Below are positions 18,514 to 24,489 of a DNA stretch of 24,489 bases, in pieces. The position numbers and the translations under genes are program-made. Under the pieces are notes generated by a model, which did no database searches, was not told where the DNA came from, and worked only from the letters and a program-made list of their open reading frames with translations. Within the stretch, counting starts at the first letter, position 1. Every line of letters starts with the position of its first letter. The DNA comes from an uncultured Solobacterium sp. (GTDB lineage: Bacteria; Bacillota_I; Bacilli_A; Erysipelotrichales; Erysipelotrichaceae): positions 1-24,489 of the forward strand of contig CAKMPP010000132.1 in assembly GCA_927911475.1 (NCBI GenBank), written 5' to 3'.

Positions 18514-19469
18514 TATATATGTAGTAATCTTTGTCTTTGTTGTGCAAGAGCTTTTATTAACGCAATTGTATATAGAATCGCATTTGTTAGAGTATAAATA
18601 GAAGTATTATTTCCCACATAGTAGCTTAATAAAATCATACATGCATGTAAAGCTCTTTCTGGTTTGGAAAATAAACCATATTGTCTACTTGCCTTTAGGT
18701 ACTTCATAACTTCTTCATAATCTTTTTGAATTGTGTAAAGAGGAATCGAAAGATTTGCAACTACTGCATGAAGAACATAGTAGATATAACCAACATGACG
18801 ATTCCATCCACTTGTGATAGGCACGATGAAGTCCATTGCATTCTTTACTTTCTGAGTTGCAGTTCCATCACAGAAAGCCAGTGCATAGGAAAGTCTTCTT
18901 GAAAAATCCTTAGGCAGCTTATAGTCATGTACAAGTAAATCGTCCATGATGACTAGTTCATCCACAACATCCTCTTTGATGCTTGGGGCCATTGCTAGTA
19001 TGCCTGCATACACAACATCCAAATCATTTGTTAAAGAGCGTTGTAAATCTTTCATCTGGTTATAAATTGCCAGTGCTTTATAGTAGATATTTTGATACTC
19101 AATTTGTGGCATTTCAGCAGCGCTAAACGCAAGTACTGCTAAACCAATCGTATCTTGGAAGGTACGATTGAAGAGTTCTTCAAAACTCATCACACGATTG
19201 ACTACAATATCTGGTTCAATATTAGACACATCCATCATCGCCGCATATACCTTTGTTAAGAATCGGTACTGAAATGAACTAAACGGAAATGAATGAAGGA
19301 TGATATCTTCACAATTTTTTAATATGTCAAAGTTAATTTCCCTTTCGTGAGACATGTAGATAAACGCAATATCTGCAATTCCTTCTGGGCTATATAAGAA
19401 ATATTTACGACGTAACGCTCTTCGATTATCGAGGAAGGTATTACATTTTTCTAACAACAAATCATCCAT
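18513..19469 (-). CDS. DUF4003-like protein, intact copy
   Basis: This 318-residue protein has no signal peptide and is mostly alpha-helical. Its pattern resembles DUF4003 proteins: a segment YYKALAIYNQMKDLQRSLTN followed by DLDVVYAGILAM, then DELVIMDDLL and a later LSYALAFCDGTATQKV with a terminal YYVLHAVVANL region. In that family the role is unknown. It may be a helical-repeat scaffold, which is inference. ATG 19469 is chosen because AGAGGTG lies seven bases upstream; the longer ORF starts inside that spacing. It is monocistronic: its own promoter lies at 19492-19520 and its terminator at 18487-18513. The neighbouring copy is a diverged, frame-broken duplicate. The DUF assignment is moderate; paralogy with the neighbour is certain. 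Confidence 0.6.
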   Translation of the reverse strand: MDDLLLEKCNTFLDNRRALRRKYFLYSPEGIADIAFIYMSHEREINFDILKNCEDIILHSFPFSSFQYRFLTKVYAAMMDVSNIEPDIVVNRVMSFEELFNRTFQDTIGLAVLAFSAAEMPQIEYQNIYYKALAIYNQMKDLQRSLTNDLDVVYAGILAMAPSIKEDVVDELVIMDDLLVHDYKLPKDFSRRLSYALAFCDGTATQKVKNAMDFIVPITSGWNRHVGYIYYVLHAVVANLSIPLYTIQKDYEEVMKYLKASRQYGLFSKPERALHACMILLSYYVGNNTSIYTLTNAILYTIALIKALAQQRQRLLHI

Positions 19470-19491
19470 CAAAATCACCTCTTATTTAATT

Positions 19492-19520
19492 ATTGTATGC
19501 ATAATTCTTTATTCAATCAA
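19492..19520 (-). promoter_or_regulatory. Promoter of the intact DUF4003-like gene
   Basis: TTGATT (19520-19515), 17 bases and TACAAT (19497-19492) on the minus strand lie between the M18 gene terminator and the ribosome site. The 17-base spacing and position match the promoter of the other copy. Confidence 0.55.
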
Positions 19521-19529
19521 TCTATTATC

Positions 19530-19560
19530 AAAAAATAAGCCTTCCTTTCGGAAGACTTAT
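19530..19560 (-). terminator. Rho-independent terminator of the M18 aminopeptidase gene
   Basis: On the minus strand AAGTCTTCC, a GAAA loop and GGAAGGCTT make a 9-bp stem (one G-T pair), followed one base later by T6. It lies seven bases after the stop codon and is a textbook terminator. Confidence 0.9.
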
Positions 19561-19566
19561 CATTTA

Positions 19567-20871
19567 TTAACGAAGTGTAAATACACCTTCTCCTTCATCC
19601 ACGAAAGTGAGAGAGTAGAAATGTGACATTGCTTCTACAAGATACTCTGTATCCTTAGCACCTGCTGTTTCATAAGATGAATGCATTGCAAGTTGTGCTA
19701 GTCCGATATCAACGGAATTGAGTGATACATGAGCATTAGAGATATTACCTAATGTCGATCCACCTGCCATATCAGAGCGATTTGTAAATGTCTGTACAGG
19801 AACATTTACTGCCGCACATACTTCTTTGAATACTGCTGCAGATACTGCATCGGTTGTATACTTCTGGTTTGCATTATACTTGATTACAATGCCTTTATTC
19901 ATCTGTGGTCTATTGATAGGATCTGCCTTTTCCACATGGTTTGGATGTACTGCATGTGCATTATCTGCAGATACCATAAAGCTAGATGCGATTGCACGTT
20001 TTGCTTGTTCAGGACTCTTACCACAAGCTAACGCAATTCTCTCTAATGTATCCTCAAGGAATGTAGAGTCTGCACCTTGTTTTGTGCCTGATCCAACTTC
20101 TTCGTTATCAAAGATTGCCATAACAGGAACGCTTTCACTATCATTAGCACCTAAGAAGCCATATAGACAGCCAAATGCACATTGTAAATCATCTAGATGA
20201 CCTGCAGATATAAACTCATTTTGATAGCCCCAAATAGTGCCTTTTTCACGTGTATAGAGATATAGGTCATGACTGAGGATGTCTTCCACCTTCACACCGA
20301 TTGATTCAGCCACAACTTCCATAAACTTGCCCTTGGCATCTTCTGTACCAAATACCGGCAACATATCTACCTGTGCATTGTAGGAAACATTTGTATTCGC
20401 TTCACGATTCATATGAATCGCAAGATTAGGAATTACCAATAAATCCTTATCTACACGTACTAGCTTTGTAACAAGCTTACCATTCTCTTTTACGATAACT
20501 CTTCCTGCCACAGATAATGGACGATCAAACCATGGCGCACATAGCATACCACCATACTTTTCAACATTTAGTTTTACTACACCACTACCAATGATTTCCG
20601 GATTTTCTTTTACCTTAAACGTTGGAGAATCACTGTGTGCTGCACCAATCATATAACCCTTATATTCTGTTGTTGGAATACGGAAGGCAATAATACTGGA
20701 TTGGTTTCTTACCACAAAATATCTTCCATCTACTTCTAGTTTCCAACTTTCAGCCTCTGATAATTCACGATACCCTTGCTTGACTAATATTTCTTTCATT
20801 TCATCAATGGCATGAAAACAAGTTGGACTCTTGTGTAGAAAATCTAATAATTTTTCGTTGATATCTACCAT
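19567..20871 (-). CDS. apeB: M18 family aminopeptidase
   Basis: This 434-residue cytosolic zinc aminopeptidase removes N-terminal residues from peptides. The M18 motifs are in order: AAHSDSPTFKVK (H79, D81), FDRPLSVAGRV at about 116-126, GHLDDLQ with D227/D228, FDNEEVGSGTKQGADS with E257/E258 at 254-269, SADNAHAVHPNH with D303, SDMAGGSTLGN at about 366-376, and AMHSSYE with H397 near the C-terminus. The length fits the ApeB-type (M18 aminopeptidase 2) subgroup, so the symbol is given with moderate assurance. ATG 20871 follows AAAGGAGAG. It lies after an M29 aminopeptidase but behind a hairpin, and ends at a strong terminator, so it is probably transcribed alone or by read-through. The shared peptidase theme suggests growth on peptides. 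Confidence 0.92.
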   Translation of the reverse strand: MVDINEKLLDFLHKSPTCFHAIDEMKEILVKQGYRELSEAESWKLEVDGRYFVVRNQSSIIAFRIPTTEYKGYMIGAAHSDSPTFKVKENPEIIGSGVVKLNVEKYGGMLCAPWFDRPLSVAGRVIVKENGKLVTKLVRVDKDLLVIPNLAIHMNREANTNVSYNAQVDMLPVFGTEDAKGKFMEVVAESIGVKVEDILSHDLYLYTREKGTIWGYQNEFISAGHLDDLQCAFGCLYGFLGANDSESVPVMAIFDNEEVGSGTKQGADSTFLEDTLERIALACGKSPEQAKRAIASSFMVSADNAHAVHPNHVEKADPINRPQMNKGIVIKYNANQKYTTDAVSAAVFKEVCAAVNVPVQTFTNRSDMAGGSTLGNISNAHVSLNSVDIGLAQLAMHSSYETAGAKDTEYLVEAMSHFYSLTFVDEGEGVFTLR

Positions 20872-20913
20872 AAAACTCTCCTTTATACAAAATTGCATAT
20901 TCTATTATAAACG

Positions 20914-20936
20914 AAAACCACCATAATTGGTGGTTT
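20914..20936 (-). terminator. Hairpin after the M29 aminopeptidase gene
   Basis: AAACCACC and GGTGGTTT form an 8-bp stem with a 6-base loop on the minus strand, starting 6 bases after the stop codon. The tail TCGTTTATAAT is only partly U-rich, so termination may be incomplete. The TATAAT directly after it may serve as a -10 box for the M18 gene, but I see no good -35 partner. Confidence 0.65.
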
Positions 20937-20942
20937 CTCTAT

Positions 20943-22181
20943 CTAGATTACAAAATTACCATTTCTAAATACTGGCACAACCGTACCGTCTTGTTGGATA
21001 CCATCAATATTCATTTCCTTGGTACCAAACATGAAGTCTTCGTGTTGAGACGATTCATTTGCACCTGCAGCCTTAAGCTCTTCATCGCTCATGTTCGCAC
21101 CACCCTTTACATTTTCAGGATATGGCATACCTAACGCTAAATGACACGCAGCGTTTTCATCAAACAATGTATTGAAGAATAAGATATTAGAATTTGAGAT
21201 TGGGGAATCATATGGTACTAAAGCGACCTCACCTAGATATCTTGAACCTTCATCAAAGTCTAATAGACTCTTGAGAGTTTCCTCTTCTTGTTTTGCACCA
21301 AAGTCTACAACCTTTCCGTTTTCAAAACGGAACCAGAAACCATCAATCACCTTACCGCTGTAACTTAAAGGTTTTGAAGCATACACAATACCATTAACAC
21401 CTGTCTTCTTAGGCATTGTAAAACATTCTTCGGTTGGAATATTTGGGTCAAAGTAAACTCCCTTTGGTGTTTTATCTCCGCCACCAATCCATACATGGTT
21501 ATCTACAAGTTCTACTGTTAAATCTGTTCCAAGTTCACTTGTAAAATGTAACTGCTTGAAATTTAATTCTGTTAACTTGCGTGCATGTTCTACAAGATCC
21601 GCATCGTGTATACGCCAATTTTCAAGTGGATCACTATCCTCTGTTACACGGCTTGTCATAAAGATTGCGTCTTCTAACTTCTCAAAAGCTTCCTCCTCAG
21701 AAAGTTCTGGGAATACAACTTTTGCCCATTCTACAGAAGGAATCCCTATAATACACCACTGTCCTTCATTATTCATCGTGTATTTACGTAAGTCCTTCAT
21801 CTTCTTACTGTAAGCCATCTGATATGCACGAACCTTAGATTGGTCTACATCTTTTAATGCACCTGGCATATCAGAATGAATACGTAAATAACATACGCCT
21901 AAATCATGCTCACGCTTTACCATGTCATATTTCCAATCTGGAATATCAGTTAATGTTTCTTCACTTTGATACGTATAATTTAGTTTTGCTAATTCCGTAT
22001 CCGTCCAACTCATAATGACTTCTCTAGCACCTACGGCATACGCTTCTTTGGCAACCATGCGTACAAACTCATAGTCGCGTACGGATGCAGTAATAACGAG
22101 TGGTTGGTTTGGTTGTACATTCACACCACGTACAACTGCTAATTTTGCTAACTTTTGATACATTGCTTTACTTGCACTCAT
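20943..22181 (-). CDS. M29 family aminopeptidase (AmpS/PepS type)
   Basis: This 412-residue metal-dependent aminopeptidase has the full M29 pattern: LGTDLTVEL at about 217-225, NIPTEECFTMPKK near 247-259, YLGEVALVPYDSPIS near 315-329, LFDENAACHLALG near 339-351, and HEDFMFGTKEMNIDG near 380-394. The candidate metal or catalytic residues E251/E252, E318, E342, H347, H380 and D382 are present. The predicted location is cytosolic, as no signal peptide is seen. ATG 22181 is chosen over the longer form because AAAGGAGAA lies seven bases upstream, overlapping the stop of the SseB fusion gene. Translation is therefore likely coupled to that gene. The frame is intact. Confidence 0.92.
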   Translation of the reverse strand: MSASKAMYQKLAKLAVVRGVNVQPNQPLVITASVRDYEFVRMVAKEAYAVGAREVIMSWTDTELAKLNYTYQSEETLTDIPDWKYDMVKREHDLGVCYLRIHSDMPGALKDVDQSKVRAYQMAYSKKMKDLRKYTMNNEGQWCIIGIPSVEWAKVVFPELSEEEAFEKLEDAIFMTSRVTEDSDPLENWRIHDADLVEHARKLTELNFKQLHFTSELGTDLTVELVDNHVWIGGGDKTPKGVYFDPNIPTEECFTMPKKTGVNGIVYASKPLSYSGKVIDGFWFRFENGKVVDFGAKQEEETLKSLLDFDEGSRYLGEVALVPYDSPISNSNILFFNTLFDENAACHLALGMPYPENVKGGANMSDEELKAAGANESSQHEDFMFGTKEMNIDGIQQDGTVVPVFRNGNFVI

Positions 22182-22194
22182 AATAAATTCTCCT

Positions 22195-23371
22195 TTAATC
22201 TTTAAATAACTCGTCATAACCAGGAACTTCTTGAATATGACGCATAAACTCTTTTGTTATAATAAACGACCTTGGTCCAAATGGATTGATGACGATGGAA
22301 TCGTATTTGGCTGGAATTAAGTGAAAACATTCTTTGATATTACGTACTTCTAATTGAAGGTTATCTTCTTCAAAAATATTACTATAACGTAATAATGCAT
22401 TCCAATCCGTAAACAGTACAAGCACTGATTTACTTGGGTCGACATTGAGTCGAACTGACATAAATCGCTCATCCTCTTCATTTTTCTGCCGTGTATTTTA
22501 TGAGATAGTACTCACTCATGCAGATTTCATATACCAGTGTACCAATATATTCTTGATCCTCAAAAAATTTACCGTATTCACGAAGCACTCCACTTAAGCC
22601 TGGATTTTCGACAATTGTTGGATCTGCATCATATTGGATACTACTGATGATACTATACTTCTGTAAGAATCCTTTACAGGAATGATTAAGCTTTATTGTA
22701 ACTGTCTGATTTCTTGCGGAAGTTACTAACTTATCATTACAAATAATCTCTATAATCTTTGCGTCGATATCTCCCTTATCACTACAGTGAAGACGAATCG
22801 CATCATTTACCTTCATTTCACCATAGACAAATCCTGTACAGATTGTATCTTGATTTGTTTCAATCACCATCATCGTGTAACGTCGCTCACCGTTTAGAAT
22901 GGCAATCTTCTCATATTGTCTTAATTCTCTTTGATGTTTAATTTTTGTATATTGTTGTCGCACAAAGATGACAACTGCAATTCCTATCGCAGCCATTGTA
23001 AGATACAACTGCATCATCTCCTTACTGGAAAGAGTACTTGATTGCCCTCCAATCAGACGACTAGTAATGATTAGACGTACAATTAATACTGCAACAATAC
23101 CGATAAAGCATAAATTTTTAGACCAGATAATTTGCTTGAGTCGAAAATGTGGTTCGTTACGAAATCTTTGACGGTATACATATTCTGCCATCACAAACGT
23201 TAGTAATGCCATGATTCCCCACGCAAGTGGAAACATCCCCCTCAATATCAACCATGGAGTAATTGTAATCTCATGGAATATAAAATTGAGATTATGAAAG
23301 AAGCCATATAGTCCTGCTACATAACCAATCGTTGCAATAAACATTACTAGTAGTAAAAGATATTTCTTCAT
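22195..23371 (-). CDS. Membrane - EF-Tu domain 2-like barrel - SseB domain protein, one frameshift
   Basis: Two open stretches (23371-22478 and 22461-22195) are one gene. Removing one base from the T5 run at 22481-22485 turns the end TAEK-stop into TAENEEDERFMSV and gives 391 residues. Four membrane helices lie at about residues 2-24, 38-67, 82-104 and 118-137. A beta-barrel segment follows at about 155-237, with GFVYGEMKVNDAIRL and later VTIKLNH, KGFL and SIISSI, which resembles domain 2 of translation GTPases. The C-terminal part from VENPGLSGVLREYG through VLVLFTDWNALL to SIVINPFGPRSF fits the SseB N-terminal domain. ATG 23371 has GGAGG seven bases upstream. It lies between prepilin peptidase and M29 aminopeptidase. 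The function is unknown; SseB was named from serine sensitivity in E. coli. Confidence 0.65.
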
Positions 23372-23397
23372 CGACTTCCTCCAATAGAACAAGTTTA

Positions 23398-24122
23398 TCA
23401 CAAACCCCAAATGACGCTATCAAAATAACCACAAAAAACCAATAAAAAAGCTATCGCTAGAAACGGCCCAAACGCAATACACTTCTTCTTAGAAAGATAC
23501 AACCATAAGATTGCTAGAAAAGATGCTATAGATAATACCAACCACATCTTTTGCAAGGAAAGAAATAAACTCATGCACGATATCAGTTTCACATCTCCAC
23601 CACCGATACATTCTTTACCAAATACTTTTTCACTCATTACAATAGCTAGAAACCCACAACCAAAAATTGTAGCCATACGTATCCATGGTTGTATACTCAC
23701 CTCTTTTATCATACATGCATGTATAATATATAAAAACTATCATACAAAGATGTACCAAATCCGGTATCTCCATGATTTGATAGTCGATATAAAAGACAAC
23801 CCATAGTAATAGGAATAAAAATCATTCTAACAATCATTTCCCACTCAATAACATTAATATTCCAAAGAATAAATACACATAGTATCCCTGTTACTATCTC
23901 CGCAACGATATATTCTTTTGATAGTTTCCTACCACAATATCGACATCTTCCTTTTAAAAAGATATAACTCCATATTGGAATTAAATCATACCAATGCAGT
24001 ACATGATGACATGCATCACAATGACTGCGTAATGGAAATCTTCGTTGAAGATAACCATGACACATACATAATAAAAAGCTTCCTAAATGGAAGCCAAATA
24101 TTCCTATTAATATCCGATACAT
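23398..24122 (-). CDS. Type IV prepilin peptidase (A24 family), two frameshifts
   Basis: This enzyme cleaves and may N-methylate prepilins in the membrane. The N-terminal part has GSFLL, RSHCDACHHVLHWYDLIP and LKGRCRYCGRKLS, giving the four-cysteine zinc site C35, C38, C60, C63 of full-length PilD-type peptidases. The frame is lost at two runs. Removing one base from A4 at 23791-23794 yields YIDYQIMEIPDLV, with the first catalytic Asp and the IPD motif. Removing one from A5 at 23732-23736 joins this to the last part, which has the second catalytic motif GGGDVKL. The repaired protein is 240 residues with several helices. The start at 24122 follows GGGGTGA. No other peptidase gene is in the window, so it probably serves the Tad Flp/TadE substrates, although it stands apart from that operon. 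Confidence 0.85.
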
Positions 24123-24164
24123 TTTATCACCCCATAAAATATACCGATATCATTTCTACTATCC

Positions 24165-24488
24165 TTACAATTTCTCTAAAATCTTATCTTTGTTAAATAA
24201 GATAACCACAACAGAAACAACTTGAATCGCAACTGCAATCGCAGATACAACATAGTTTCCTTCTGCTAAGAAGTGACCTGAGATACAGCTTAATAGAATC
24301 TGTATCCAGCTTGAGCAAAAGATTGCTAATGAGAAATCTTTCAGACTAATTTTTGCGTGTGCTGCAACATAAGGAATAATACCGTTCGGAATTCCCGGTA
24401 ACATACATGACACTGCTACAACAAAGATTGGTTTTCCTTCATTGATTTTCTTCATTAGCCAGTTTTCTTTTGGTGTTGTATCCTTCAT
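24165..24488 (-). CDS. TVP38/TMEM64 (VTT/SNARE-associated) family membrane protein, 3' part
   Basis: Only the C-terminal 107 residues or so are in the window. They contain the segment SCMLPGIPNGIIPYVAAHAK, which matches the conserved R/x-x-x-PG-x-P-x-x-x-x-x-Y motif of VTT/TVP38 proteins, followed by ISLKDFSLAIFCSSW, a membrane helix with ISGHF, and a final helix ending in a short basic tail. The frame is open to the edge, so the ATG at 24488 is probably an internal methionine and the gene starts upstream. Family members are integral membrane proteins of the DedA-related superfamily; the precise role here is unknown. It ends 42 bases before the prepilin peptidase gene and may be in the same operon. 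Confidence 0.65.
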   Translation of the reverse strand: MKDTTPKENWLMKKINEGKPIFVVAVSCMLPGIPNGIIPYVAAHAKISLKDFSLAIFCSSWIQILLSCISGHFLAEGNYVVSAIAVAIQVVSVVVILFNKDKILEKL

Positions 24489-24489
24489 C

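Noticed and set aside
17486..19469. DUF4003-like pair with sbcDC as a phage-defence island
   Set aside because: There is no nuclease-effector, toxin or recombinase nearby apart from the housekeeping SbcCD. The idea rests on adjacency only, so it is kept as an open operon question.
22195..22461. Stand-alone 88-residue SseB-like gene
   Set aside because: The first part of the SseB pattern is in the preceding ORF, and a one-base change joins them; the short ORF alone would be a truncated domain.
12995..23722. ACATGCATGT palindrome present at 12995, 18639 and 23713
   Set aside because: All three lie in coding sequence over His-Ala-Cys codons (CAT GCA TGT), so the recurrence is explained by the protein sequence and not by a regulatory repeat.
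1..24122. Programmed ribosomal frameshifting or transcriptional slippage as the reason for the broken genes
   Set aside because: The runs are only 2-7 bases, no slippery heptamer with pseudoknot recurs, and several genes would need two to five independent events. That is not plausible for so many unrelated genes.
139..24196. Many open frames of 60-124 codons on the plus strand
   Set aside because: They lie opposite real genes, lack ribosome sites and protein-family features, and often have low-complexity composition typical of antisense shadows.

Overview
The window is AT-rich DNA of a monoderm Bacillota (Firmicutes) bacterium. AGGAGG-type ribosome binding sites, the Firmicutes form of the Tad pilus locus (Flp1-like pilin plus DUF5702 protein, no secretin or outer-membrane parts), an LRR lipoprotein and tandem DUF4003-like genes suggest Erysipelotrichia or a related class, but the species cannot be read from the sequence. 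Every supported gene lies on the minus strand, so transcription runs from high to low coordinates.

Layout in transcription order. (1) 24488-24165: 3' part of a TVP38/VTT-family membrane protein. (2) 24122-20943: a type IV prepilin peptidase, an unusual protein joining four membrane helices, an EF-Tu domain 2-like barrel and an SseB domain, and an M29 aminopeptidase, closed by a hairpin. (3) 20871-19567: an M18 aminopeptidase with a strong terminator. (4) 19469-18513 and 18423-17486: two tandem DUF4003-like genes, each with its own promoter; the second copy is frame-broken and leads into sbcD, sbcC, a GNAT-HAD fusion and a NAT_N/GNAT_C-type acyltransferase (to 11485). (5) 11408-9269: a NatA/NatB-like ABC exporter behind a near-consensus promoter and a 10-bp-arm palindrome. 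(6) 8802-1: a Tad pilus operon in the order tadZ, tadA, tadB, tadC, flp, tadE, large DUF5702 protein, LRR lipoprotein (runs off the window).

The Tad genes form one assembly line. TadZ positions the machine, TadA powers it, TadB and TadC form the membrane platform, Flp is the pilin, and TadE and the DUF5702 protein are probable minor pilins or tip components. The prepilin peptidase that would process these substrates lies about 15 kb away, in operon (2). SbcC and SbcD form the DNA-end-processing nuclease.

The dominant odd feature is that ten genes are interrupted by about 19 single-base frameshifts, nearly all in homopolymer runs, while eleven others are intact. Repairing each one gives a full-length protein with family motifs in order. 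I read this mainly as sequencing or assembly error, with real decay possible in the first DUF4003-like copy. The corrected extents below join the fragments. Nothing supports a CRISPR array, transposon, prophage, tRNA or rRNA here.
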